Assembly (NCBI GenBank): GCA_004297775.1 | Contig: SCUE01000032.1 | Location: 186,001-250,000 of the forward strand | DNA: 64,000 bases | From: Chloroflexota bacterium | Lineage (GTDB): Bacteria; Chloroflexota; UBA6077; FW602-bin22 | Reading direction: 5' to 3' | Program-made: the position numbers and the translations under genes | The notes under the pieces: model-generated | The model's database searches: none | The model's input: only the letters and a program-made list of their open reading frames with translations | Told to the model about the DNA's origin: nothing | Shown: piece by piece, positions 25,128 through 34,280 of the stretch | Numbering within the stretch: the first letter of the stretch is position 1 | How the letters are laid out: every line of letters begins with the position of its first letter

Positions 25128-25934
25128 GTGCACTTTCACGCCCTCGATCGTTATGTCGACTCCAGCAGCCCGATTCACCGGCTTGATCCGCGGGTCAAGC
25201 TTGGTTGTGCGCTCGCCCTCATCGTCTCGACTGCCCTTCTGCCCGATCGAGCTTGGGGCGCGTTTCTCGTATCGCTCGTCATTGGGATCGCGATCGCCAT
25301 AACCGCCCGACTGGGGCCGCTCTACGCGGTCATCCGATCAGCGGTTGGCCTACCGTTCCTCGCCGCCGCGCTGACGCTGCTCTTTACGACCCCGGGTTCC
25401 GCGATTCTGGACCTGGCGTTCGGGCCGGCCCGCGTCCTCGTAACTGACGCCGGCTTGATTCGATTCGTCAGCATCGCGGCCCGCTCACTCCTGTCGTTGC
25501 AGATAGCAATCGTCCTCACGGCGACGACGCACTTCCCGGATCTTCTGCACGCGCTGCGTCACTTTGGGGTCCCGGCGATCATCGTGTCGGTCGTCTCTCT
25601 GATGTACCGATACCTGTTCGTCCTCGTCGACGAAGCCGGCCGACTTCTGCGCGCGCGTGCCGCGCGTAGCGCAGTCGCGGCGGGTCACCGCACCGGCGGA
25701 ACCGTGACCTGGCGGGGTCAGGTCGCCGGCGCGATGGTCGGTCAGCTCTTCATCCGGTCGTACGAGCGGAGCGATCGTGTCTACCAGGCTATGCTCGCGC
25801 GCGGGATGGACGGCACCTATCCGATCCTTCACGCCCACGCCTTCGCGCGCGAGGACGCGTTCGCGATTGGGACCATCGCAATTGCGACCGTCCTTCCGTG
25901 GATCGTCGCCCGCGGCGCCACCGGCCTCGTCTGA
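25128..25934 (+). CDS. cbiQ: ECF transporter transmembrane coupling protein (EcfT/CbiQ)
   Basis: 268 residues from GTG 25128, 8 bp after the substrate component. Several membrane spans, opening with the typical SPIHRLDPRVKLG, and the two cytoplasmic coupling helices with Ala-Arg motifs (RARAAR and MLARGMDG) that lock into grooves of the ATPase. Couples ATP hydrolysis to toppling of the NikM component. Stop overlaps the ATPase start by 1 bp (TGATG). Confidence 0.92.
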   Translation: MHFHALDRYVDSSSPIHRLDPRVKLGCALALIVSTALLPDRAWGAFLVSLVIGIAIAITARLGPLYAVIRSAVGLPFLAAALTLLFTTPGSAILDLAFGPARVLVTDAGLIRFVSIAARSLLSLQIAIVLTATTHFPDLLHALRHFGVPAIIVSVVSLMYRYLFVLVDEAGRLLRARAARSAVAAGHRTGGTVTWRGQVAGAMVGQLFIRSYERSDRVYQAMLARGMDGTYPILHAHAFAREDAFAIGTIAIATVLPWIVARGATGLV

Positions 25935-26644
25935 TGCCATCGGCGCTACGGGTCGCTGACCTCCGGTTCGCCTATCCCGATGGGACGACCGCGCTGCGTG
26001 GTGTGTCGTTTGTGATCGAGCCGGGAGAGAAGATCGCGCTGGTCGGTCCAAATGGCGCGGGCAAGAGCACGCTCATGCTTCACCTCAACGGCATCCTGAT
26101 CGGCGACGGCGCGATCGACGTCGAAGGCGTGCCCGTATCACCGGCGACGATCGGGCGCATCCGAGCCATGGTCGGTCTCGTGTTTCAGAATCCCGACGAC
26201 CAACTCTTCTCGCCAACCGTGCGCGACGACGTCGCATACGGTCCGTTGCACATGGGTCACGCCCGGGCGGAGACACAGGCGCGCGTCGAACGAGCATTGG
26301 CGGCAGTCGGTGTCCTCGAACTGGCCGATCGGATGTCGCATCACCTCAGCGTCGGCCAGAAGAAGCGGGTCGCGATCGCGACAGTCCTATCGATGGATCC
26401 GACGCTGCTCGTCATCGATGAGCCAACCGCCGGCCTCGACCCGCGCGGCCGGCGCCAATTGATCGGTGTGCTCCGGGATATGCCGCAAACGATGCTCGTC
26501 TCGACCCACGATATGCGCATGGTCGGCGAGGTGTTTCACCGCGTGATTGTGATGGACGATGGGCACATCGTCGCGGACGGACCGACGGCGTCGATCCTCA
26601 ACGATGAGGCGTTGCTGACTCGACACGGACTGGAGCGCTGGTGA
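25934..26644 (+). CDS. cbiO: ECF transporter ATPase (CbiO)
   Basis: 236 residues, ATG 25934 overlapping the cbiQ stop. ABC ATPase with Walker A GPNGAGKST, Q-loop FQNPDDQLFSPTV (the extended form typical of ECF ATPases), signature LSVGQKKRVAIA, Walker B LLVIDEPTAGLD and H-loop STHD. Acts as homodimer under CbiQ to power Ni2+/Co2+ uptake. Shorter than two-subunit EcfA proteins, as is normal for CbiO. Confidence 0.93.
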   Translation: MPSALRVADLRFAYPDGTTALRGVSFVIEPGEKIALVGPNGAGKSTLMLHLNGILIGDGAIDVEGVPVSPATIGRIRAMVGLVFQNPDDQLFSPTVRDDVAYGPLHMGHARAETQARVERALAAVGVLELADRMSHHLSVGQKKRVAIATVLSMDPTLLVIDEPTAGLDPRGRRQLIGVLRDMPQTMLVSTHDMRMVGEVFHRVIVMDDGHIVADGPTASILNDEALLTRHGLERW

Positions 26645-26726
26645 AGGCACGCCGGCACGCGACGATCGTGATGCCCAGCCACGCACACCGTAACGCCGAA
26701 CCGCGCGACTGACGTTAGTCACGGGC

Positions 26727-27557
26727 GTGAGAATGCGAGCGCGAGTGGCGGTTCTGGCCGACATCCACGGGAATCGGATCGCGCTCGAGGCAGTGTTGCG
26801 CGACGCCGATGCGCTGGGTGTAGACGATGTCGTCGTCGCGGGTGATGTGTGCGGATTTGGACCGGAGCCGGATGCGTCTCTGGACATCCTGCTCGAACGC
26901 GGCGCGCGCATGATTCGTGGCAATCACGAGGCCGATTACGTCGTCGGTTATGACAGTCCGGCGCGTCCCGAAGAGTGGCGCGAAGGACCGCGCTACGCGT
27001 CACTCCTGTGGAACATGCAACGTCTCGGGCCAGGGCGGCGTGCGATCCTGGCTCAATTGCCCGATCGGATCCTGATCGCCGACGGCGCGGCCGTCCACCA
27101 TGGATCGCCGCGCGGCAATCGTGACGGCATCTACCCGTGGACGTCCGCGGAGGAAATGGCGGGCGCCTTCGCGCACGAGGACCGCGCGCTGTCGTTCATC
27201 GGCCACACCCACCGCGCGTTCGACGCGCACTTGCCAATCGGAAAGCGCTTCGTCAACGTCGGCTCGGTCGGCCTGCCACTCGATGGAACCGAGGCGCGCT
27301 ACGCGCTCGCGCACGTCGATGGCGGTGCCGCGACGGCCTGGCGGATCGAAATTCGCCGAGTCACGTTCGATATCGAGGCCGCGATCGGCGCATTTGCCGC
27401 GCAGGATGGGGCGGTGCCAGTCGAGTTTCGCGAGATGCTCGCGCGCACGATGCGCACCGGTCGCGACTATCTCGGACCCGGTTTGCGTTTCGCGCGATCG
27501 TGGCCGGACGGTCAATTCCTGGACGCGATCCGCGCCTATCTCGGCCAAGCGCGTTGA
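26727..27557 (+). CDS. Metallophosphoesterase (YfcE/MJ0936-like)
   Basis: 276 residues from GTG 26727 (ATG 26733 is close and equally possible). Full calcineurin-like metal set: LADIHGN, GDVCGFGP, IRGNHE, VHHGSPRG and GHTHRA, all in order, with a dinuclear metal site. Members hydrolyse phosphodiesters or phosphomonoesters. The C-terminal helices (about 225-276) are an extra segment. Its stop overlaps the TTG start of the DedA-like gene by 4 bp (TTGA), so the two are translationally coupled. Confidence 0.9.
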   Translation: MRMRARVAVLADIHGNRIALEAVLRDADALGVDDVVVAGDVCGFGPEPDASLDILLERGARMIRGNHEADYVVGYDSPARPEEWREGPRYASLLWNMQRLGPGRRAILAQLPDRILIADGAAVHHGSPRGNRDGIYPWTSAEEMAGAFAHEDRALSFIGHTHRAFDAHLPIGKRFVNVGSVGLPLDGTEARYALAHVDGGAATAWRIEIRRVTFDIEAAIGAFAAQDGAVPVEFREMLARTMRTGRDYLGPGLRFARSWPDGQFLDAIRAYLGQAR

Positions 27558-28255
27558 TCTTCGAAGCGCTCGGGATTCATCTCCCCGGACTCAGCGAGTG
27601 GATCACGATCCTCGGCGGCTTCTATGGCGCGTGGGGCTACCCGGCTATCCTGCTCGCGGCCGCGATCGAGAACACCCTGCTTGTGACGCTCATCTTTCCC
27701 GGCGGCACGATGGTGCTTCTCGGCGGCGTCTACGCCGGGCTCGGTATTCTCGACCTGCCCTCGGTGATCGCGGTCGGATGGGTCGGTACGTTTCTCGGCG
27801 CAAGCTTCGACTACGCAATCGGGCGTGGCGGCCACGCTGGTCCGACCAGCCGCCTGCTTCGGAAGCCCATGCTCGCAAAGCCGCTCGAACGGGCCGGCCG
27901 GATGCTGGCGAGATACGGGCTGCCTGCGCTCATCGCCGGGCACTTCATCAGCCATATTCGATCGCTCGTGGCCGTCGCGGCCGGCCTCACCGGGATGCCG
28001 TACCTCAGATTCGCGCTCTTCGAGGCACCGGCGGCTCTGCTTTGGGCGGGAGCGTACGCCATCGGTGGCTACTTTCTTGCCGACCAGATCCCTCTCTTCG
28101 AGGAGATCTTGACGCGGTTCGGCGGATTCCTCGCCGCGGGGATCAGCCTCTTCGTCGCCTGGCAGGTCTGGCGAAGCGTCTGGTCGGCACGCACCGACCA
28201 GACGGCTAGGCTGAGAGAGGCGTCCGCAGGGCCTGGGCCAGAACTTCGCCGATGA
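27554..28255 (+). CDS. DedA/VTT family membrane protein
   Basis: 233 residues from TTG 27554, chosen for the TTGA overlap with the preceding phosphoesterase. Multi-span membrane protein of the DedA family: the re-entrant region AAAIENTLLVTLIFPGG with Glu and Pro-Gly-Gly, and the second half GHFISHIRSLVAVAAGLTGM with the conserved Arg. DedA proteins are implicated in lipid flipping and proton-motive-force homeostasis. Its last 50 bp overlap the convergent glycosidase gene. Confidence 0.88.
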   Translation: MIFEALGIHLPGLSEWITILGGFYGAWGYPAILLAAAIENTLLVTLIFPGGTMVLLGGVYAGLGILDLPSVIAVGWVGTFLGASFDYAIGRGGHAGPTSRLLRKPMLAKPLERAGRMLARYGLPALIAGHFISHIRSLVAVAAGLTGMPYLRFALFEAPAALLWAGAYAIGGYFLADQIPLFEEILTRFGGFLAAGISLFVAWQVWRSVWSARTDQTARLREASAGPGPELRR

Positions 28256-29636
28256 ACGCCTCGGCGGTGTCGGCCGCGCGTGGATCGATCGTGCTCCAGC
28301 GCGCCATTCCAGCCAGAAGCGGCAACGCCTCAACGGCGCCACTGTAGACCGGCGCGTCTTGCTGGCGAAGCGCCGCCAAGACCGCCGTGTCAGCCAGGAT
28401 GTCGAGCATGCGCGCGACCCGAGCCTTATCGGCGGTCGCGTATCCCGGGGCGGCCGCGATATCCGCGCCGTAGAACTCGCGGGCACGCGCCCGAACGGCG
28501 TCAATGTCAACCGTTTCAAGGTCGGACAGGACGACCGCCTTTGCGAGGAGCTGGGCCGTCGCGGCCGCGATCGACATGTGCAAGCCGTCGGTCGAACGCG
28601 GCGCGATTGGCGGCAATGATTCCGGCTGGGCGGCGCCACCGCGATACAGGCGCTGCAACTCGAACACGGCCTCGTCGACCGGATCGCCGTTGCCATCGGT
28701 CAGGCCGAAGATGCGATCGACGGCCTCGGGGCCCTCGGTCGTCCAGACGTACGGCGTCGCGCCGAGGACGAATTGCTCGTGCGGCACGATCATTCCCCAG
28801 ATCGCGCGGAATCCTTCGGCCCGGCTCGACGGCGGTCCGCCAGCCGGCGCAAACTCGGAAATCAGGACTGGCACGTCGAACGCGTGGTCTGGCCACGCCG
28901 CCAGCACCTCGGCGATACGCGGCGTATAGAAGTTCATCCCGACGATGAATTGATCGGGCGCGACGCCAGCGGCCGCAAATGCGTCCCGGAAATAGCCCAC
29001 CCGAACGTCCTCGGCCTCACGGTACAAGACGGGATGGTTCGGGTCACGCTCGCGCGCCACTTGGTATGCCTGGACGAAGAACTCGGCAAACGCGCGGCAC
29101 TCCTCGTCCGACGTCGTCAAGAGGACCTCGTTGCCGATTCCCCACATACGAACGGCCGGGTGGTCGCGGTACGTTTCGACCCAGACGGCTATCTCATCGA
29201 GCAGGCGCTGTCGAAGATCGGGATCGGAGTAATTCCGTCCCTTGCCCAGTTCGAAGTGCATGGCAACGCCGATCCCCTCAGCGTGCGCGGCGTTAAGGAA
29301 CACGCGATCGAAAGCCTTTTGATCCCACCCGACGATCAGATTGACGCCGACGATTCGCATCAACTCCATGTCGCGAGCGAGGATCGCCGCCCGATCGCCG
29401 TCGCTCAAGCCGCCGAGGATAGCGTTGTAGCCCATGCCGCGAAACGGCTCCGGAGCGCCATCGACCGTGGCGAGGAAAGATCCGCCGGCGCCGGAGATGA
29501 GCGTGGTCGAGGGATCGTAGGCAACGTGGGCGCCCGGTTCGGCGACCGCGGCCGGTGGCTCGGCCGCCATCGCCGTCATTGTCGACACGACCACGGTCAA
29601 AGCGATCGCAATCAGGGAAACAATGATCCGACCCAT
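28206..29636 (-). CDS. Secreted glycoside hydrolase-like protein (clan A TIM barrel)
   Basis: 476 residues. Signal peptide at residues 1-24 (hydrophobic core then TAMAAE). The barrel carries two candidate catalytic glutamates: WGIGNEV (about residue 173, acid/base Asn-Glu pair) and VLISEFAP (about 265, nucleophile), the pattern of clan GH-A glycosidases, closest to GH2/GH5-type barrels. The last about 130 residues are helical and may be a separate domain. Probably acts outside the cell on beta-linked polysaccharide; exact linkage unknown. Single gene. Confidence 0.8.
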   Translation of the reverse strand: MGRIIVSLIAIALTVVVSTMTAMAAEPPAAVAEPGAHVAYDPSTTLISGAGGSFLATVDGAPEPFRGMGYNAILGGLSDGDRAAILARDMELMRIVGVNLIVGWDQKAFDRVFLNAAHAEGIGVAMHFELGKGRNYSDPDLRQRLLDEIAVWVETYRDHPAVRMWGIGNEVLLTTSDEECRAFAEFFVQAYQVARERDPNHPVLYREAEDVRVGYFRDAFAAAGVAPDQFIVGMNFYTPRIAEVLAAWPDHAFDVPVLISEFAPAGGPPSSRAEGFRAIWGMIVPHEQFVLGATPYVWTTEGPEAVDRIFGLTDGNGDPVDEAVFELQRLYRGGAAQPESLPPIAPRSTDGLHMSIAAATAQLLAKAVVLSDLETVDIDAVRARAREFYGADIAAAPGYATADKARVARMLDILADTAVLAALRQQDAPVYSGAVEALPLLAGMARWSTIDPRAADTAEAFIGEVLAQALRTPLSA

Positions 29637-29698
29637 CGCAATGAGGATAGCGACTATTCGCTACTGCGCGCGCACTATTTTCGGGTAGTCCGACTGTC

Positions 29699-31165
29699 CT
29701 ATACTGCCGCGGGCATCTGGGCGGATTCGGCATCGATCGCCGCGATCGGCGCCAGCGGAAGTTCGACGATGAACTCGCTGCCTCGCCCCGGTGTCGATTC
29801 CACGCGCACGGTTCCCCCGTGGGCCTCAGCGATCCGACGGACGATCGCCAAGCCGAGGCCAGACCCGCCGAGCGATCGCGCTCTGGCGCGATCGACCCGG
29901 TAGAAACGCTCGAAGATGCGGGCGTGGTGCTCCGGCGTGATGCCGATGCCGGTATCGACGACCGAGACGACCGCCCGATCCGAGAGGCGTCGGACCGTCA
30001 CGATGACGTCGCCGGGCGGTGCCGTGTACCGAATCGCATTCTCGACCAGGTTCGAGAGAAGCTGGCGCAACCGGTCGCGGTCGCCGAGTACGACGGCCCA
30101 GTCGAGGAGACCAGGACGTATTGTCAACCCCTCCGGTCCGCGCGCGCGACGAACGACGGCGCGGGCGACCTCGGCGAGATCGACGCGGCCGTGCACGATC
30201 GCATCTCGATCGTCGGCTTCAGTCAGGAACAGGAGGTCGGCAATGAGGCGGCTCATTCGATCGACTTCCTCGCGCGCCTCGCGCAGGCTGGCGCGCCGGT
30301 CCTCCGCCGGGAGATCGAGTTCGAGCAGATCGAGACTCGTGCGAATGACCGTCAGAGGAGTGCGCAACTCGTGCGACGTATCGGCGATGAACTCCCGCTG
30401 CCGCCGGAACACGTCGCCGAGGCGCGTCAGCATCTCGTTGAACGTGCGCGCCAACAATCCGATCTCATCGCCCTGCGGCGGTTCGGTCAGTACCATCGCC
30501 TCAGGTGCCGCTTGATCGTCGACCGCGATTCGGCGCGCGATGCGCGTCATCGCGTACACCGGAGCGAGCGCCCGGCTGGCCAGAACCCAGCCGCCGATGA
30601 GCGAAAGGATCACCCCGCCGACTCCGACGAGCAAGAGAAGTTGTTCGAAGCGCTGGAGGAACGTATCGAGCAAATGGAGAGATGCCGCGACGCGAATGGC
30701 GCCGACCGTTTGACCCTCGGCGACGAGCGGGCGCGTCAGGACGCGAAGTCGCGCGCGACCGCCGGGCAGGATTGTGAGATCGGGCTGGCTGAGCAAGGCA
30801 AGCTCGACCGCCCACTCGTCCTTCGGCAATCCTCCGATTGGGACGTTCGACGACGTGGCCAGCAACTTTCCGGAAGCGTCGTACACCTGAACGTAGATCC
30901 CCGGCGCCGAGTACTCCTCGATCGCGTCGGTCGCCATCTGCCATGGCATCGGCGGCTCGCTGAGCGGTTGGTCGGGCGACACGACGATGCGCGCCTCGAT
31001 CTGCGCCGCCCGCTCCATCAGCGTCGCGTCCACGTCACGAAGCAGCGCGTCCCGCATCGTCGCGTTCGAGATGTAGGCTGCCACGGCCAGCGTCGCGGTC
31101 ACGAGCGCGGCCGACCAGAGCGCCAGCCGAAGACGAACCGGGAGAGCGAGGTCTAGGCGCATCAC
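29699..31165 (-). CDS. Sensor histidine kinase (HAMP)
   Basis: 488 residues, GTG 31165 (ATG 31162 equally close; GGGAG 6-9 nt upstream). Membrane span about 12-32, an extracytoplasmic sensor of about 130 residues, second span about 175-197, HAMP domain, then HisKA with phospho-acceptor His in ADTSHELRTPLT and HATPase motifs NLVENAIRY (N), VVDTGIGI (G1), RIFERFYRVD (F) and GGSGLGLAIV (G2). Transphosphorylates the response regulator encoded 3 bp upstream in the same operon. Confidence 0.94.
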   Translation of the reverse strand: MMRLDLALPVRLRLALWSAALVTATLAVAAYISNATMRDALLRDVDATLMERAAQIEARIVVSPDQPLSEPPMPWQMATDAIEEYSAPGIYVQVYDASGKLLATSSNVPIGGLPKDEWAVELALLSQPDLTILPGGRARLRVLTRPLVAEGQTVGAIRVAASLHLLDTFLQRFEQLLLLVGVGGVILSLIGGWVLASRALAPVYAMTRIARRIAVDDQAAPEAMVLTEPPQGDEIGLLARTFNEMLTRLGDVFRRQREFIADTSHELRTPLTVIRTSLDLLELDLPAEDRRASLREAREEVDRMSRLIADLLFLTEADDRDAIVHGRVDLAEVARAVVRRARGPEGLTIRPGLLDWAVVLGDRDRLRQLLSNLVENAIRYTAPPGDVIVTVRRLSDRAVVSVVDTGIGITPEHHARIFERFYRVDRARARSLGGSGLGLAIVRRIAEAHGGTVRVESTPGRGSEFIVELPLAPIAAIDAESAQMPAAV

Positions 31166-31168
31166 GGA

Positions 31169-31849
31169 CTACTCCCGAAGCGCGTAGCCCACGCCACGGA
31201 CTGTCTGGACAAGCCGAACCTCGCCATTCGCTTCCAGCTTCTCTCTAAGCCGAGCCACGACCACGTCGATGACGTTCGACTCACTCGAAAACTCGGCCCC
31301 CCAGACGCGCTCGAGGATCGTTTCGCGACTGAACACTTGCCGCGCATGGCGAAGGAGGAACTCGACGAGATCATACTCGCGGGCAGTAAGATCGATGATC
31401 CGGTCGCCCCGGCGCACCTCGCGAGTGGCCGGATTCAGCGTCAGATCGCTGTAGCGATGGACCTCATCCGAGATAATGGCGCGGGTGCGGCGCAGAAGGG
31501 CTCGAACACGCGCGAGTAGCTCATCGAGTGCGAACGGCTTGACGAGGTAATCGTCGGCGCCGGCATCGAGGCCGGCGACACGATCTGGCACCCGATCGCG
31601 CGCAGTCAGCAGAAGTATTGGCAACTCGCGGTGGTCGTCACGAAGTTGGCGACAGACGTCCAAGCCATCCAGGCCAGGCAGCATGACGTCCAGGATGACG
31701 AGATCGGGCACCCTCAGCCGTGCCACTCGCACGGCAGATTCACCCGTGTCTGCTTCGACGACGGCGTAGCCGGCGTACGTCAGGGCGCGCTTCATCGTGC
31801 TGAGGATGTTCGGGTCGTCATCGACAATCAGGAGGCGTGGTCGGTCCAC
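31169..31849 (-). CDS. OmpR/PhoB-family response regulator
   Basis: 226 residues. Receiver domain with acidic pocket VDDD, phospho-Asp54 in [10 protein letters not shown], Thr in LLLTARD and Lys in LVKPF; linker; C-terminal winged helix ending [14 protein letters not shown]. First gene of the two-component operon with the histidine kinase. Closest in layout to MprAB/CseBC envelope-stress pairs, but targets are unknown; the divergent VTT membrane protein at 31933 shares the promoter region and may be controlled by it. Confidence 0.95.
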   Translation of the reverse strand: MDRPRLLIVDDDPNILSTMKRALTYAGYAVVEADTGESAVRVARLRVPDLVILDVMLPGLDGLDVCRQLRDDHRELPILLLTARDRVPDRVAGLDAGADDYLVKPFALDELLARVRALLRRTRAIISDEVHRYSDLTLNPATREVRRGDRIIDLTAREYDLVEFLLRHARQVFSRETILERVWGAEFSSESNVIDVVVARLREKLEANGEVRLVQTVRGVGYALRE

Positions 31850-31879
31850 GATGGCAGTCTACGGCGATCGTGAACGGAA

Positions 31880-31908
31880 TTGTCACGCCGCCGTAACCGT
31901 TGTGTCAT
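31880..31908 (+). promoter_or_regulatory. Possible promoter (TTGTCA-17-TGTCAT) of the VTT protein gene
   Basis: TTGTCA at 31880-31885 and TGTCAT at 31903-31908 with 17-nt spacing. The -10 box is a poor match, so the call is tentative. Confidence 0.3.
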
Positions 31909-31932
31909 TTTCGCGATTCAGAATAGGAGGAC

Positions 31933-32634
31933 GTGTACCAACTGGTAGGGCGATTTCGTCGCCGGCCGTCCCGCGACACCGCGCGGATCGTCGCGAAACT
32001 CGCGGCCGGCGCGGCTGCCATCTTGCTTATCGCGTGGCTCCTCCGGGATGGCACGATCCTCGATATCGAATCCGCCCAGCGCTGGCTGGCCGATCTCGGA
32101 CCGATCGGACCGGCCGCCTACGTGTCGATCTACGCCCTCCAGGTCGTTGTCGCGCCGGTTCCGGGTCTGCCGATCGGCGCGGCGGCGGGTCTCGCCTTTG
32201 GCCTCTGGCCGGCGCTCTTCTTCGGCAGTCTCGGTCTCACCGTCGGGGTCGGGGTAGCCATCCTCCTCGGTCGCCATTTCGGCACGCGGCTCCTGACGCG
32301 CTTTCTCGGAGCGTCGGCCTGCGCCCGCTGGGAGCAGTTGCGATTCGTGAACTCGCCGGTGACGTGGCTGTTGATCTTCCTCGGCCCATCGCCAGACTTG
32401 ATTCTATTCGTCGCGGGAATGTCGAAGGTGCCCTTGCGCGTGCTTATTCCGGTCGGCCTCTTGGGTCGCGCGCCGGCGATGGCGACCGCGACGTTGCTCG
32501 GCGTCGGCATCGCCGACGCGGGTCCGTGGATCTTGATCGTCGCGACAGCGATCGGCTTCCTCCTCGGGTGTGCAAGCCTGTACGCGCGCCGTTTCCTGCC
32601 GACGGCCGCCCCCATCCCCGTGCGGGAGTCCTAG
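31933..32634 (+). CDS. TVP38/TMEM64 (VTT) family membrane protein
   Basis: 233 residues from GTG 31933; AGGAGG is only 2 nt away, so a slightly later start is conceivable. Membrane protein with five to six spans. The VTT core is seen in VVVAPVPGLPIGAAAGLAFG (re-entrant helix with Pro-Gly) and LIFLGPSPDLILFVAG. Related to the DedA-like protein at 27554 and also thought to act in lipid scrambling or ion homeostasis. Divergent from the two-component operon, sharing an 83-bp control region. Confidence 0.85.
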   Translation: MYQLVGRFRRRPSRDTARIVAKLAAGAAAILLIAWLLRDGTILDIESAQRWLADLGPIGPAAYVSIYALQVVVAPVPGLPIGAAAGLAFGLWPALFFGSLGLTVGVGVAILLGRHFGTRLLTRFLGASACARWEQLRFVNSPVTWLLIFLGPSPDLILFVAGMSKVPLRVLIPVGLLGRAPAMATATLLGVGIADAGPWILIVATAIGFLLGCASLYARRFLPTAAPIPVRES

Positions 32635-32692
32635 CGGTAGTCACACCCCCTTCCCATTCTCGTCCGGTCCACCCGCGCGTATCCTGGCCACG

Positions 32693-33793
32693 ATGGACGA
32701 GAGACGGGGCGAACGCGGACAGGTGCTCGTGTTGGCCGCGCTGTTGATGACGGCGCTGATCGGATTCATGGCGATCGTCATCGATATTGGCAACGCGTAC
32801 GCGCAGCGGCGATTCACCCAGAACGCGGCCGACGCCAGCGCGATCGGCGCGGCGCGGCATCTGGCAATCCGGTACGCCGCCGGCGTTGCCGACGCGGAGA
32901 TCGTCTCGATCCTGACGCAGTACCTGACCGCGAATGACGACGCGACCGTCTCCCTTGGATCGGGTCTGACCGATACCGAGGGCGCCTGGTATGTGACGCC
33001 GAATGGCACTCGCATCGCCGCCATTGGCTCCGGCGTCGTCATCGCACCGGCCACGATCGGAAGCTTTCCCCGCATCGGAGCCGACCCAGTCGCCGGCGTC
33101 GAAGTCGTGGCGCGCAAACAGTTCGACACGTTCTTTGGCAGCGTCCTCGGCGACGAGACGCTGATCGCGCGTTCGTCGGCGATGGCCAGATTCGGTGGCG
33201 TCGGCTCCTCAACGCTGGGACTGCCTGATGGCGCGCAGGTTCTACCCATGGCGATTGACGTCCTCACGTTCGATCAATCGCTTTCGACTTGCGGCGGCTA
33301 CGGCGGCGCGACGCTCACGTTTGCGCTCGATATCACGGTACCGTTCTCCTGTCACGGCATCACCGGAAACGCCGGCTTCAACTGGACGCCGCTGAACGTG
33401 GCCGAGAACTTCTCCAACGCGGTCGCCAAGGAACTGATCGAACCGGATGGCGACTACATCAATCAAGTCGTACGTCTCGGGGATCTCATCCAGGTTTCGC
33501 CTGGCGAGCGCGCGGTCGACTACAACCGTTTGGATGCATCGTGGGCCGGCCGAGATGTCATCGTGCCCCTGGTCGGCGAAACGCTCGCGCACGGCTGTCC
33601 GCCGGCCGGGAACTGCCAGGTTCCGATCGTGGGATTCGCCTGGTTCCACGTGATCGACGCGGACGGGAGCGGCGCGGTCAAGACATTCACGGGAAAATGG
33701 GTGGATCCACGCACGAAGGGTCCCCTGCCCGGCCAGGGCGTCAGCTCCGGATCGAGCCTCTGGGGACCGGTGACGTTTAGCCTGACTCGCTAA
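32693..33793 (+). CDS. TadG-like Flp pilus assembly protein
   Basis: 366 residues from ATG 32693. N-terminus RRGERGQVLVLAALLMTALI followed by VIDIGNAYAQRR and QNAADASAIGAARHL is the Tad_Flp/TadG-like membrane segment and first helix (residues about 5-60). The rest is extracytoplasmic, strand-rich and contains two Cys pairs (about residues 199-221 and 302-308) that could form disulfides. Normally helps anchor Flp/tight-adherence pili, yet no other tad gene is in the window, so it may be a stand-alone surface protein. Confidence 0.8.
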   Translation: MDERRGERGQVLVLAALLMTALIGFMAIVIDIGNAYAQRRFTQNAADASAIGAARHLAIRYAAGVADAEIVSILTQYLTANDDATVSLGSGLTDTEGAWYVTPNGTRIAAIGSGVVIAPATIGSFPRIGADPVAGVEVVARKQFDTFFGSVLGDETLIARSSAMARFGGVGSSTLGLPDGAQVLPMAIDVLTFDQSLSTCGGYGGATLTFALDITVPFSCHGITGNAGFNWTPLNVAENFSNAVAKELIEPDGDYINQVVRLGDLIQVSPGERAVDYNRLDASWAGRDVIVPLVGETLAHGCPPAGNCQVPIVGFAWFHVIDADGSGAVKTFTGKWVDPRTKGPLPGQGVSSGSSLWGPVTFSLTR

Positions 33794-34209
33794 TCGCAGG
33801 GCTGGCCGGAAACGCGTCGGACAAACGCTTGCGCCGACAGCTTGCCAAGCTGACGGAATCGGCGCGCGACGTCGTCCGCCGCCTGATCGGTCGATTCGAA
33901 ACTGGCCAGATACTGACCGAACGAGCCGTAGTCGATCTCGATGACAAGCATCTCGGCCGCGTTCTCGATCGTGGCTTCGATCTTCCGCAAGTTCCGGACG
34001 ATCTCCGGATCGGACATCAATCGGTCGACGTCGTCAGGCAGATAGTCGCTGATGTCCTTGACGCTGAAGTTCGAGAACCCGCGTCGGAATCCGGGCCATT
34101 TGCTGGTCACGACCTGCCAATTCAGGCCGCCCTGAAACACCGACTTCGTGAGCTCCTCGAAGTACTCGTCGTCGGTCTGAGGAAGATGCCCCATCGGATG
34201 GTCAGACAC
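33790..34209 (-). CDS. DNA-3-methyladenine glycosylase I (Tag)-like protein, short
   Basis: 139 residues from GTG 34209 (GGAG 8 nt upstream). Homology to the Tag core: DDEYFEELTKSVFQGGLNW, WPGFRRGF, DDVDRLMSDPEIVRNLRKIE and the AQAFV helix. It is shorter than Tag (about 187) and lacks the N-terminal Cys-x-Trp and C-terminal His/Cys zinc ligands; by hand alignment Ser stands where E. coli Tag has Glu38. It may be a divergent or inactive relative rather than a working alkylbase glycosylase. Overlaps the TadG-like gene by 4 bp at the 3' end. Confidence 0.72.
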   Translation of the reverse strand: MSDHPMGHLPQTDDEYFEELTKSVFQGGLNWQVVTSKWPGFRRGFSNFSVKDISDYLPDDVDRLMSDPEIVRNLRKIEATIENAAEMLVIEIDYGSFGQYLASFESTDQAADDVARRFRQLGKLSAQAFVRRVSGQPCD

Positions 34210-34253
34210 ACCTGGATCTCCGAAACGGCGGCATTCTATCAGTCGGACGACGG

Positions 34254-34259
34254 ATACAA
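34254..34259 (+). promoter_or_regulatory. -10 box (TACAAT) of the alcohol dehydrogenase gene
   Basis: TACAAT (5 of 6 to consensus) 21 nt before GTG 34281; the -35 region (CATTCT) is weak. Confidence 0.4.
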
Positions 34260-34280
34260 TGCGCCGGCTGGGAGGTCGGC

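Noticed and set aside
26711..26723. TGACGTTAGTCA palindrome after cbiO
   Set aside because: Arms of only four bases around a 4-nt centre; not distinguishable from chance.
29819..31156. 445-codon open frame on the plus strand
   Set aside because: Antisense to the histidine kinase; no recognisable fold and unnatural composition.
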